A stretch of 64,000 nucleotides of DNA from Lewinellaceae bacterium (lineage in GTDB: Bacteria; Bacteroidota; Bacteroidia; Chitinophagales; Saprospiraceae), in contig JACJYH010000001.1 of assembly GCA_020636195.1 (NCBI GenBank), positions 62,001-126,000 on the forward strand, written 5' to 3'. Below the pieces are notes generated by a model. It worked only from the letters and a program-made list of their open reading frames with translations. It was not told where the DNA came from and did no database searches. The position numbers and the translations under genes were made by a program. Shown piece after piece: positions 35,281 through 43,687 of the stretch. Numbering within the stretch: the first letter of the stretch is position 1; every line of letters starts with the position of its first letter.

Positions 35281-37504
35281 ATTCTTGATGGAAAATTTAT
35301 ACATACCAAGTATAGACCAAAAATCTGTTTTACAACTTGACCAATCGGTATTAAATATCTTGTACCACAGTCAAGATGTGGCAAATCACTCCGCATTTCT
35401 TATAGCAGTTCAAAATTTTCTGAAAGATTCTTCAACTTTCATATTATGCTCTTCTAGTCAAGACATGGAGGAAATCTGCTCTTTACTGGAAAATAGTGAA
35501 TTGAAAAATTCTTATTTAAAATTGGCAGCTAATGAAAATTTGGTATCAGAAATAGACGATTCCACTGCAAAAAAAATAAGACAATCCATCGAGCAAAGCT
35601 CCATACAAGAGTCCTTAGATGTTGATTTTCACCGAAGTAAAATATGGTTATCTATGCTTTCACACTTGTGTGATGAGTTGGATGCGAATGCCGTTTATGA
35701 AGTAATAGATACCATCACTGCGTATGACAATTCGGAAAGACTTCATCTTATCCAAATGGAGTTGTCAGACCTAAAAGAGTCCAATTTCGACTTTACTGAA
35801 ACTCAAAATTATCTAAATAGACTTTCAAAACTTTTCAAACAAGAATATCGATTTGCCCTCCAAAATTATACAAAATTTACAGATTCCAACGCACAAGCCA
35901 TATCCAAAATTAAAACTTCCATTGACGCTTTGATGGACAAGATGTCAGAATTAAACGCTGAAATCATTCAGCATTATGTAGATTTTGACAAACTTACTTA
36001 TAATGATATCCTTCTGGATATAGAGTTGTTCAAAAAACTTAAATACAGTGATGTAAAAGTAAACATTCCACCTCCTTCAAAAAAAGTGTATTCGCTATTC
36101 AAAAATAGAAAACCTTCTCAAACCAATGAAGTAGAAAACCTATTCCTTGAGTTTAAAACCAAATGCATCAACATTAAATTACCATTTGGAAGCGAAAGTT
36201 TTGAAACTATGGATGTTGAAGAATTGAATAGTTTAGAAGACAGGCTATCAACGTGGTACGACAATAGCAGAAATAGAGCAAGAGAGACTGTATTATCTAT
36301 CAATTCACTCAATTTTCCATTTAAAAAAGATCAGCTCCAAACGCTAGAAAAGTCAATAATAGACCTTGTATCAGATATTAATCAATTGAATGTCTTTTCA
36401 GATAAAATTGAAGTGAATTCGGTCAATTTTCTAAAGCAACTAGACCTACTGAAAAGTCTTGAAAAAAAAATATCGAAATATAACTATGAATATGATCTGT
36501 TTCTGAAGAGAAAAGATTGGTTTGACGCCAAGGAAATCGGTAGTGACGCCCAACAAAAGCTCTTGAATGCTCTCATGCCAATTCCTACTCGTGAATGGGA
36601 AAGCACCTTTGCCTCTTGGTATTTTTTATCAAAATTGAAAGCATATTATTCATCTTTGCAAATACTTGATGATGAACAAGAAATAGCAACGATGGATATG
36701 CAATCAATGGCATATAAGCTTAAGGAAAAGAAAAACTCAAAAGCCGTTGAACTAAAAAATGTTTTCACTGAAAAAATAAAAGATAAGTCAGGATTTATAT
36801 ATGATATATGTGCACACCAAAAACAGAAAACTTATCCCTCTTGGCATCAATATTTTAAGTCAGAACAGAAGACAATACTTGCTTTTTTCCCTGTCATCGT
36901 CACTACTTTTAATCAATGTGAAAATCTGTTGTCTTCAGGAATTGATTCATTGATCTACATAAATCCACATACTATCAATATAGAAATTTTGCATTATTTC
37001 TCTACGATTAGGACATTTTATCATAACGATCATCTGCCTGAAAATGCCCAAGCCGATGGAATTGTACTATCTTCACTGCTACAAATGCATGATTTTTCCA
37101 CATGGCACTATGAGAAGGCATTTTCCGTATCAAAATTGCTTACTTATCGAACTTTACCAATAATCTATCAAATGAAACAAGGCATCATAGTCAGTTATTT
37201 GCCTGAAAAAATTGACTCTATCATACAAACAGACCTATACACGTCAGGTATAAAGCGACTTGCGGATGAAAACAACATTCAGTCAAATTTGATGACTTTG
37301 TTGCTTCAAAACGGAAATCCAAATATTCTTATTACATTGGATAATTTCATTTATGCAGATTGTTATTGTGATTCCAGACATACCATCCAGTATTGTATCA
37401 GGCAAGGTTTTCGACATATCAATATACCTTCAAAAGACATCATAGAACATAAGGAAAGTCGTCTTATTTGGTTTCGTGAAACCCTTTCAAAAAGTATTCT
37501 ATGA
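35270..37504 (+). CDS. Large protein resembling a degenerate SF1 helicase with C-terminal nuclease-like fold
   Basis: A 744-residue cytoplasmic protein, rich in charged helices, not recognised with confidence. Starts at 35237, 35270 or 35288 are possible; 35270 overlaps the previous gene by 11 bp and 35288 leaves a 7-bp gap. The first 90 residues resemble a helicase ATP-binding core without Walker A. Residues 100-560 are helical. The region FFPVIVTTFNQCENLL matches the place where DUF4011-like helicases have a WPVWLVSP stretch, but the Walker B DEASQ is replaced by INPHT. The end, ADCYCDSRH..CIRQGFRHINIPSKDI, recalls the Vsr-like domain that closes such helicases, again without its catalytic residues. 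ATPase and nuclease activity are unlikely. Directly upstream of an HsdR_N-type protein. Confidence 0.6.
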   Translation: MENRFLMENLYIPSIDQKSVLQLDQSVLNILYHSQDVANHSAFLIAVQNFLKDSSTFILCSSSQDMEEICSLLENSELKNSYLKLAANENLVSEIDDSTAKKIRQSIEQSSIQESLDVDFHRSKIWLSMLSHLCDELDANAVYEVIDTITAYDNSERLHLIQMELSDLKESNFDFTETQNYLNRLSKLFKQEYRFALQNYTKFTDSNAQAISKIKTSIDALMDKMSELNAEIIQHYVDFDKLTYNDILLDIELFKKLKYSDVKVNIPPPSKKVYSLFKNRKPSQTNEVENLFLEFKTKCINIKLPFGSESFETMDVEELNSLEDRLSTWYDNSRNRARETVLSINSLNFPFKKDQLQTLEKSIIDLVSDINQLNVFSDKIEVNSVNFLKQLDLLKSLEKKISKYNYEYDLFLKRKDWFDAKEIGSDAQQKLLNALMPIPTREWESTFASWYFLSKLKAYYSSLQILDDEQEIATMDMQSMAYKLKEKKNSKAVELKNVFTEKIKDKSGFIYDICAHQKQKTYPSWHQYFKSEQKTILAFFPVIVTTFNQCENLLSSGIDSLIYINPHTINIEILHYFSTIRTFYHNDHLPENAQADGIVLSSLLQMHDFSTWHYEKAFSVSKLLTYRTLPIIYQMKQGIIVSYLPEKIDSIIQTDLYTSGIKRLADENNIQSNLMTLLLQNGNPNILITLDNFIYADCYCDSRHTIQYCIRQGFRHINIPSKDIIEHKESRLIWFRETLSKSIL

Positions 37505-37523
37505 TAATTGAAAAAATTAGCCT

Positions 37524-37985
37524 ATGAGATTATTAAATGAATTCAATGTATTGAAAAATGAATCCAATCTAAAACTGACTGAAAGAAAAGGGAAAACATA
37601 TATTTTTGATCCAATAAGAAAGAAAAGTGTCCTTTTACAACCTGAGGAAATGGTACGGCAGAGCCTGATTCACTTCATTATTTTGAATAACATTTACCCA
37701 AAAAATCTCATTCAAGTAGAAAAAACTATAGATGCATTCGGGAAAAGGAGGAGATTTGACCTTTTAGTGTATAAAAATGCGTTGACACCATTTTTGGTAG
37801 TAGAATGCAAGTCACCACAAATCCCAATTCAACAAAAGCATGGTGACCAAGTATTTGCTTATAGAGAAATTTTACAATCTTCCTACGTCTTGATTACAAA
37901 TGGAATAACACATATATGTGGTAAAATAAGCCCTGACAAATCAGATGTACAGTTTATAGATTATTTTCCAGAATTGGATGGGTAA
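37524..37985 (+). CDS. Stand-alone HsdR_N-type PD-(D/E)XK domain protein
   Basis: A 153-residue cytoplasmic protein consisting of a single type I restriction HsdR N-terminal-like domain. The nuclease core is visible: D79 in RRRFDLLVY, E94 and K96 in FLVVECKSP, and a glutamine/tyrosine helix QVFAYRE. Thus the PD-(D/E)XK site looks intact. No methylase or specificity subunit is nearby; such single-domain proteins are common in Bacteroidota, and a repair or housekeeping nuclease role is as likely as defence. It starts 19 bp after the degenerate helicase-like gene and ends at a strong bidirectional terminator. Confidence 0.85.
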   Translation: MRLLNEFNVLKNESNLKLTERKGKTYIFDPIRKKSVLLQPEEMVRQSLIHFIILNNIYPKNLIQVEKTIDAFGKRRRFDLLVYKNALTPFLVVECKSPQIPIQQKHGDQVFAYREILQSSYVLITNGITHICGKISPDKSDVQFIDYFPELDG

Positions 37986-38015
37986 AAAAAAGACCCTAAA
38001 ATAAGGGTCTTTTTT
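37984..38015. terminator. Bidirectional intrinsic terminator
   Basis: AAAAAAAGACCCT (37984-37996 region) and AGGGTCTTTTTT form a stem with a short AT loop, flanked by an A-tract and a T-tract. It separates the convergent HsdR_N-type and ExbD genes. Confidence 0.88.
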
Positions 38016-38033
38016 GTATCAAAATTTCAAAAT

Positions 38034-38507
38034 TTACTTAGTACGCTCTCTATAATGAGCCGAATAATTGAGCTTGAGTTGACCGGCTTTTCTAAGCGCT
38101 GTTTTGACATCTCCTACGATTCCCATGGTCACATCAGAGTCTATTTTCATGGAGGTGATGATTTGATTTCTCTCTCCTTCAGAAACTGTCAATCTATGTT
38201 GCTCTAAAAATAAAGGAATATCTTCCGGCTCTGCAAACTTGTCACCAAGTTGAATCCTAGGTTTTGTACCATACAAATCCTTATATTTATCTACAGGTCT
38301 TCCAATAAAAATAAAGTTTACCAAGGATTTTTTCTCCAGTTTTGTCAATTCAGATGCTTGAGGAACTTCCGTTTTGATCATCAACTCCGAGTCCCGCATT
38401 TTTGTTATCACCATAAAGAAAAATAATAACATAAATACAATATCTGGTAACGAAGCCGTGGAAATAGCCGGCTGCGTATTGCTCTTCTTTTTTACGAAAT
38501 GTGCCAT
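38034..38507 (-). CDS. exbD: ExbD/TolR-family energy-transducing protein (second copy)
   Basis: A 157-residue inner-membrane protein with one N-terminal membrane helix (DIVFMLLFFFMVIT) and a periplasmic domain. The helix carries the essential aspartate at its start (ASLPDIVFML), which with ExbB makes the proton path that powers outer-membrane transport or envelope machines. The periplasmic part has the TolR-like dimer fold. It follows another ExbD gene by 26 bp in a four-gene operon. The specific partner (TonB, Tol or other) is unknown. Confidence 0.9.
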   Translation of the reverse strand: MAHFVKKKSNTQPAISTASLPDIVFMLLFFFMVITKMRDSELMIKTEVPQASELTKLEKKSLVNFIFIGRPVDKYKDLYGTKPRIQLGDKFAEPEDIPLFLEQHRLTVSEGERNQIITSMKIDSDVTMGIVGDVKTALRKAGQLKLNYSAHYRERTK

Positions 38508-38533
38508 TTTATACAGTTTAAAATGAAATAATT

Positions 38534-39082
38534 CTATTTTTCTTCTCCAAAACTCGTGGCCTCTGCCTCTGAAATAACTAGAGGGTATGCGTCCTTGATC
38601 TCTTTTTGCTGTACAGAACTCAAGTCATCCATCCCTTTGCCAAACTTTTTCATGGCTGCTTCTTCGTACAATTCATTGTAAGCCGCTTTGAGTTCATTAT
38701 ACACTTCAAGGTAGGTACCATACTTGGTACCACGGTCATTTCTAATGGAAATCAAAGCTTTCGTCGGATCTTCTGCCATGTTTTCCATGTGTTGCGGATT
38801 GGCAATAAAATTCTTCGTGTTATTTTTAAGATCCTTGATATTCATTGGTTCTCCTCTCACCAATAATTGGTTGTTGGAATTGACCAAAACGGAATAAATA
38901 TTCCTTGTATTTAATTTTATCGCTTCCGGTGGTTCATCGGACCAAGGCGGAAGTTTGACTAAAACTCCCTTGTCCTCAGAAATGGTGGTGGTGACCAAAA
39001 AGAAAATCAAAAGCAAGAAGGCAATATCTGCCATAGATCCTGCATTGATCTCATTGGACATCCTGTTTCTTTTGCTAGCCAT
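38534..39082 (-). CDS. exbD: ExbD/TolR-family energy-transducing protein (first copy)
   Basis: A 182-residue protein with one membrane helix (IAFLLLIFFLVTTTI) preceded by the proton-carrying aspartate in AGSMADIAFLL, and a longer periplasmic domain than the second copy. The N-terminus (SKRNRMSNEINAGSM) is basic, as in the family. Two different ExbD proteins with one ExbB is common in Bacteroidota operons. Located 23 bp after the unknown membrane protein gene. Confidence 0.92.
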   Translation of the reverse strand: MASKRNRMSNEINAGSMADIAFLLLIFFLVTTTISEDKGVLVKLPPWSDEPPEAIKLNTRNIYSVLVNSNNQLLVRGEPMNIKDLKNNTKNFIANPQHMENMAEDPTKALISIRNDRGTKYGTYLEVYNELKAAYNELYEEAAMKKFGKGMDDLSSVQQKEIKDAYPLVISEAEATSFGEEK

Positions 39083-39105
39083 TTTTGCTTCTTTTTATTT
39101 ACAAA

Positions 39106-39591
39106 TTATCTAAACATATTAACTACTTCCGCGTAAACCAACGCAATAGCGGCTAAAATCGTCAAAACAAATGTCGTCATCACGCCTGCTGAAACAAACT
39201 TACTGACACCTTCCGTTATATGATTGTCTCTATTTAAAACATCCCAGCTTCCACCAGTGTCAAATTTGCCCATAGAATAAAATATAACAAACAAAATTAC
39301 GATTCCGATCAATGCGAAAACCATTTTTTTACTTGTCTTTATGTTTACAAAAATATCCACTATAGAGCTTATAAGAAATGCTATGACAGCTATGATGATT
39401 AATAAAAATGTTGTATACAAACCGAAGTTGAAAGCTGAAAGATTTGTGGTATCTACTGTGGTCAGGTCAGTTCCTGATTCATAACCTGCAGATTTTAAAC
39501 CCAATACAGCAAAAACCAAAAACAATATGGATATTACAGTACCTGCGATCATCGCAATAGCAGTACCATTTTTTACTAAATATTTATACAT
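39106..39591 (-). CDS. Four-helix membrane protein of the ExbB/ExbD operon, unknown function
   Basis: A 161-residue integral membrane protein with four predicted helices (about 11-31, 53-75, 85-103 and 131-155) and two periplasmic loops rich in Gly, Ser and Thr. It is not a second ExbB by sequence. It is placed between exbB and the first exbD with gaps of 36 and 23 bp, so it is very likely an accessory part of the same energised complex. No family recognised. Confidence 0.75.
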   Translation of the reverse strand: MYKYLVKNGTAIAMIAGTVISILFLVFAVLGLKSAGYESGTDLTTVDTTNLSAFNFGLYTTFLLIIIAVIAFLISSIVDIFVNIKTSKKMVFALIGIVILFVIFYSMGKFDTGGSWDVLNRDNHITEGVSKFVSAGVMTTFVLTILAAIALVYAEVVNMFR

Positions 39592-39627
39592 ATGTATTGT
39601 TTTAATGTTATTGAAAAATACATATTC

Positions 39628-40362
39628 TTATTTAAACATGTTGTTCCTTGCCATGATGTCCACTAAACCCAATGAAGCGTCTTCCATTTTGTTAGTGATG
39701 CTATCAATTTTAGATACGATATAGTTATAGAAAACTTGCAAGATAATAGCTACAATCAATCCAAATACAGTTGTCAACAAAGCCACTTTAATACCACTTG
39801 CTACAATGTTTGGAGAAATATCACCGGCAGCTGCGATCTTATCAAATGCTTGAATCATACCGATAACTGTTCCTAAGAATCCCAACATCGGTGCTAGTGC
39901 AATGAATAATGAAATCCATACAAGACCTTTCTCTAGCAAGCCCATCTGTACTGATCCATATGAAACAATAGCTTTTTCTACGGCTTCAGGACCGTTATTT
40001 GCATTGCGCAAACCTTCATAAAGTACGCTTGCAGCTGGACCAGGAGTTGCTTTTGCCACATCTTTTGCACCTTCCAAATCACCTGATGCCAATCTATCTT
40101 CTATTCTATTCAATAGATTTTCTGTGTTCACACTGGCTAAACTCAATGTAATAATTCTCTCAATACTGAATGCAAGACCTAAAATCAAACATACCAATAC
40201 AATACTCATGAACTTCCAGTCACCTTCAATAAATTTTTGCTTTATTGTCTGGTACATGCCTAAGTTTGCTGTACCCGCATCGGCGGCTTGAGCCATTATA
40301 TCCATCGTTCCTAAAAATGAAACAAAAAGAAATACGCCTAATACTAATAAAAGTTTTCGCAT
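39628..40362 (-). CDS. exbB: MotA/TolQ/ExbB proton channel protein
   Basis: A 244-residue inner-membrane protein. It has an N-terminal signal-like helix (LLLVLGVFLFVSFLG) and then the three ExbB helices; the first carries VLVCLILGLAFSIERII, the second and third are ISLFIALAPMLGFLGTVIGMIQAF and the pore-lining KVALLTTVFGLIVAII. The GFLGTVIGM stretch and the threonine in VALLTTVFG are conserved proton-channel features. First gene of an operon with an unknown membrane protein and two ExbD proteins. Confidence 0.94.
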   Translation of the reverse strand: MRKLLLVLGVFLFVSFLGTMDIMAQAADAGTANLGMYQTIKQKFIEGDWKFMSIVLVCLILGLAFSIERIITLSLASVNTENLLNRIEDRLASGDLEGAKDVAKATPGPAASVLYEGLRNANNGPEAVEKAIVSYGSVQMGLLEKGLVWISLFIALAPMLGFLGTVIGMIQAFDKIAAAGDISPNIVASGIKVALLTTVFGLIVAIILQVFYNYIVSKIDSITNKMEDASLGLVDIMARNNMFK

Positions 40363-40455
40363 GATTTGTTAATTTACTTAATAATTGAATTTTGAAAATA
40401 AAGGTTAAAATTAAAGAAATTAATGATAATAAAAAATTATATCATTCTTTTTTTG

Positions 40456-40543
40456 CGGAGAGTGAGGGATTCGAACCCTCGGTACCCTTTTGGAGTACAC
40501 ACACTTTCCAGGCGTGCTCCTTCAACCACTCGGACAACTCTCC
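40456..40543 (-). tRNA. tRNA-Ser (anticodon GGA)
   Basis: An 88-nt class II tRNA read on the minus strand. The acceptor stem GGAGAGT (5' end at 40543) pairs with ACTCTCC (40457-40463), followed by discriminator G at 40456. The anticodon stem CACGC/GTGTG holds the loop CTGGAAA with anticodon GGA (40507-40509). A long variable arm (GTACTCC..GGGTACC type) and the T-loop GGTTCGAATCC are present. The 3' CCA is not encoded. Confidence 0.97.
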
Positions 40544-40550
40544 AGTACCG

Positions 40551-40580
40551 CAAATGTTAGAAATATTATGGTAAATTCAA
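40551..40580 (-). promoter_or_regulatory. Promoter of tRNA-Ser
   Basis: Minus-strand TTG (40578-40580) is followed after 19 bp by AACATTTG (40551-40558), one mismatch from TAnnTTTG. Transcription would begin a few bases before the mature tRNA 5' end. Confidence 0.5.
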
Positions 40581-40752
40581 AACTATTTTTTGAATACTAT
40601 TTTTCATAATATGCAATTCTTTAATTCGCAATTAATTGTGAGTGTCCAACCTTTTACCTTATCTATTATGGTTTTTATTTTGAAAATTCAATCAACTTCT
40701 TTACTTTTTATGATGAACTTTATACTTCATTTGGTGTGTCCTCAGTAAAATT

Positions 40753-41532
40753 TTATTGGTTAAAACTATTTTTAAAAATGTCTTTCGCATTTCTCGAGGT
40801 TATTAAACTTATTATCTCCAAGGTTACATTTTTTAACTCACTGAGTTTTTCAGCGGTATGTATAAGGTAAGAGCATTCATTCCTTTTTCCACGATAAGGA
40901 ACCGGACTAAGGTAGGGCGCGTCAGTTTCCAAAACCATTGAAGTCAGTGGTAACTCTGATACAACCTTATCCACACCGGCATTTTTATAGGTGATAACTC
41001 CTCCTATTCCTAAATAAAAACCTAAATCTATGATTTCATTTCCTTGGGATAATGTCCCATTGAAACAATGAAAAATTCCAGTCAAATTTCCCTTTTGATG
41101 CTTTTTTATAATCCCAATAGTAGTATCCAAAGAATCTCTAGAGTGAATGATGATAGGCTTCTGAGAGTGTATTGCCATATCAATTTGCGCTTCGAAAGCA
41201 AACACCTGTGCTTCATCAAAGTTTCTATCCCAGTAAAAATCTATGCCTGTTTCACCTATCCCTGCATATAAATCTGGCGCATCTGACAGGATTTTCTCTA
41301 TGGACTTGATATCACCTCGCGTATTCTCTTGTGCATGACATGGATGCAATCCTATCATTGAATGACAAAATGGATATCGGTTTTGTAGTACATTCATTTG
41401 TTCCACTGTGGAGAGATCGATATTTGGCATGAAAATATGCGAAATGCCTTGATTTTGTGAATTTTCCAACATAAGATCCAAATCATCATCAAAATCTTTT
41501 AGATAAATGTGTGCATGGGTATCAATAAACAT
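40753..41532 (-). CDS. tatD: TatD family metal-dependent DNase
   Basis: A 259-residue TIM-barrel hydrolase that degrades DNA ends in repair. Metal ligands are visible: H6 and H8 in DTHAH, the glutamate in IGETGIDFYW, histidines in IIIHSRDS and FHCFNG, and the aspartate in LETDAPYLSP. Length is normal. Convergence is not an issue: the next gene, rnhA, is divergent and begins 32 bp away. A 210-bp stretch separates its 3' end from tRNA-Ser, with only a CAATTAATTG palindrome (40629-40638). Confidence 0.95.
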   Translation of the reverse strand: MFIDTHAHIYLKDFDDDLDLMLENSQNQGISHIFMPNIDLSTVEQMNVLQNRYPFCHSMIGLHPCHAQENTRGDIKSIEKILSDAPDLYAGIGETGIDFYWDRNFDEAQVFAFEAQIDMAIHSQKPIIIHSRDSLDTTIGIIKKHQKGNLTGIFHCFNGTLSQGNEIIDLGFYLGIGGVITYKNAGVDKVVSELPLTSMVLETDAPYLSPVPYRGKRNECSYLIHTAEKLSELKNVTLEIISLITSRNAKDIFKNSFNQ

Positions 41533-41563
41533 TATATTTGGAATTTAATTTTATAGGTTTATA

Positions 41564-42175
41564 ATGGCAAAGAAACAAAAATTTTATGTTGTTTGGAATG
41601 GTGATGCACCCGGCATCTATACTCAATGGGAAGAATGTAAAAAATATGTTGAAGGTGCTTCAAGAATAAAATATAAATCTTTCCCAACATTAGAAGAAGC
41701 TGAATCTGCGTTTTTTGATGAAAATTATGATACAAACAAGCCAAGTACGACTTCTAATCAGGATATAATTCAAGATTCTATTTGCGTTGATGCTGCCTGT
41801 AGCGGAAATCCCGGAATTTTAGAATATCAAGGTGTCAATACAGCCACAAAAGAAATTCTTTTTAGACAAGGTCCATTTAAAAATGGAACAAATAATATCG
41901 GCGAGTTCTTAGCCATTGTTCATGCCTTGGCTTATTTGGAACAAAAGAAGAATACACAAACCGCAATTTACACTGACTCAGTTACAGCATTAGCTTGGGT
42001 GAGAAATAAAAAAGCAAAAACACTTCTAGAAATTACAGATGAAAACAAAAAGCTATTCGATCTTATTCAGAGAGCCGAAACTTGGCTCCGTTCACATCAA
42101 TACTCAAATAAAATCTTGAAATGGGAAACCAAAGTGTGGGGAGAAATTCCTGCAGATTTTAATAGAAAAAAATAA
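41564..42175 (+). CDS. rnhA: Ribonuclease H1 with N-terminal viroplasmin domain
   Basis: A 203-residue enzyme that removes RNA from RNA-DNA hybrids. The N-terminal 50 residues (KFYVVWNGDAPGIYTQWEEC, then FPTLEEAESAF) are a Cauli_VI/RHBD-type hybrid-binding domain. The catalytic DEDD residues are in CVDAACSGNPG, NIGEFLAIV, IYTDSVTAL and PADFNRK. The architecture is common in Bacteroidota. Ends at a strong hairpin shared with the convergent TPR gene. Confidence 0.93.
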   Translation: MAKKQKFYVVWNGDAPGIYTQWEECKKYVEGASRIKYKSFPTLEEAESAFFDENYDTNKPSTTSNQDIIQDSICVDAACSGNPGILEYQGVNTATKEILFRQGPFKNGTNNIGEFLAIVHALAYLEQKKNTQTAIYTDSVTALAWVRNKKAKTLLEITDENKKLFDLIQRAETWLRSHQYSNKILKWETKVWGEIPADFNRKK

Positions 42176-42211
42176 CACGAGATTTTGATTCACATCACAA
42201 TCTCGTGTTAT
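42172..42211 (-). terminator. Hairpin terminator between rnhA and the TPR gene
   Basis: ATAACACGAGATT (42172-42184) and AATCTCGTGTTAT (42199-42211) form a perfect 13-bp stem. On the minus strand it is followed by a T-run (the A-tract at 42166-42172), so it best serves the minus-strand TPR gene; it overlaps the rnhA stop codon and may work both ways. Confidence 0.85.
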
Positions 42212-42238
42212 TTACAATGGAAGCTTGAGAATATTTCT

Positions 42239-43651
42239 TTATTTAAATCTCAACTTCACCGTTTCTCCAATCCAGCATCCAACGTTCACTGATTGGCCTT
42301 CACTTACTCCTCGCATGTGTCCTTCTGCTTTTTCCGGAATGGAACCATAATATTTTGAAAGCCTATCATTGGCTTCTGATGCTACACTGTTGTCAATTGA
42401 TTTTGCATAGGAATATTTATCCATTGCAGCTAATATTGCCAATCTCTGAGTCCATGAATCCCCGCAAGAACGAGCTGTATGTCCGTACATATCACCTATC
42501 AACATATATGGTCTTCCCCATCCTGGATTTACCTTGGCGGCTTCATATGCTGTACTTCTAGCTCTAGAGTACAAATTTAATTTTCTGAATTCAATGGAAG
42601 CGACTGCTAGGAGCATAGTGGCTTTCTTATCTTTGTCAGTTTCTTCAGAGATAGCAGTATTATATTTTTCAATTGCTTCAGAATATTTGCCTGCATCATA
42701 TGCGGCTTTTGCAGCTGCAGCAGGATTATTTGCTTCGTATTCAGCTAATAAACGGGCATTTTCTTCTGTAGCATACTTGCTCCATTCTTTATCCAATTTA
42801 GCAATGTCCGGATCGCTACTATCACATCCTTGTGATTTTAAAGTCGCAATAACCCTTTTTAACACACTAGGATCACCACTTTCTTCGTATTCAGGAATCA
42901 ACTTCTCCTTGAAATATTGACAATCAAAAACTTCGCCTTCTATTTCACCAAGAGTATAATCCATGGCAGCTTTTGACTGCTGATACCCTTCTGAAAGTTC
43001 TTCATTATTCGCTATATTGTAGGAAGCAATATCCGATAATCTTTTATAATATTCTATGACCTCAGGTTTTTGAATGACATTATTCTTAAAATCATACACA
43101 ACGATGTGTGCCCATGGGTCAAAAATGATGTATTCTGCCTTGTCTCCTGCATATTCTATGCTCTTTTTAATAGCTTCCAGATTGGCATCGTATGGCGAAT
43201 TCAGATAATAAAACATATCATATGCTTTTCTCCCATAGAGAAATCCTATTTTCTCATTGATACCTTCCTTAGTATTATTTTTTTGGAGTGTGATTACGCC
43301 AGCTTTATAGCATTCTATCGCCTCATCATACAATTTTATAATTTGTGATTTTATGTCTGCTCGTGCCGCCTCATCTGTGGTTTTCTCTAATTTCTGCTTA
43401 AGCAATTCGATGCCATCAGTATAATGAGAATCCCTTTTTCCATCAGCTGCCGGAGCCAATTTATATGCAATGTTCCAGTGCTCAAAAGCAATATTAAAAT
43501 CATTGACTTTCATAGCCTGCCTATAAATTGAATGTGCATTTTCTGCTTCATTCTGTGTTGGCGAATTAATCCAGGTATTACATTGGGCATTAAGCTGTTG
43601 GGATAATAATACACTTGACACAAATAAAAAAAATAAACTAAGGTGTTTCAT
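42239..43651 (-). CDS. Exported tetratricopeptide-type protein
   Basis: A 470-residue protein with a signal peptide (SLFFLFVSSVLLSQQLNAQ), probably periplasmic or surface-attached. The mature part is helical; residues 30-70 (AHSIYRQAMKVNDFNIAFEHWNIAYKLAP) and 305-390 (AKAAYDAGKYSEAIEKYNTAI) are TPR-like. The C-terminus has a small beta region ending SVNVGCWIGETVKLRF. Function unknown; TPR domains usually bind other proteins. It stands downstream of the outer-membrane barrel and coaX on the same strand, 36 bp after the barrel gene. Confidence 0.8.
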   Translation of the reverse strand: MKHLSLFFLFVSSVLLSQQLNAQCNTWINSPTQNEAENAHSIYRQAMKVNDFNIAFEHWNIAYKLAPAADGKRDSHYTDGIELLKQKLEKTTDEAARADIKSQIIKLYDEAIECYKAGVITLQKNNTKEGINEKIGFLYGRKAYDMFYYLNSPYDANLEAIKKSIEYAGDKAEYIIFDPWAHIVVYDFKNNVIQKPEVIEYYKRLSDIASYNIANNEELSEGYQQSKAAMDYTLGEIEGEVFDCQYFKEKLIPEYEESGDPSVLKRVIATLKSQGCDSSDPDIAKLDKEWSKYATEENARLLAEYEANNPAAAAKAAYDAGKYSEAIEKYNTAISEETDKDKKATMLLAVASIEFRKLNLYSRARSTAYEAAKVNPGWGRPYMLIGDMYGHTARSCGDSWTQRLAILAAMDKYSYAKSIDNSVASEANDRLSKYYGSIPEKAEGHMRGVSEGQSVNVGCWIGETVKLRFK

Positions 43652-43687
43652 ATCTTGATTTGTATGTTAATAATAAAGTCAATTTGT

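Noticed and set aside
37524..37985. Reading the HsdR_N-type protein as part of a type I restriction system
   Set aside because: No hsdM or hsdS gene and no helicase domain; single-domain homologues are common housekeeping-like genes in this phylum.
42534..42920. 128-codon open frame antisense to the TPR gene
   Set aside because: Ala/Ser-rich shadow of TPR helices; no promoter or homology features.
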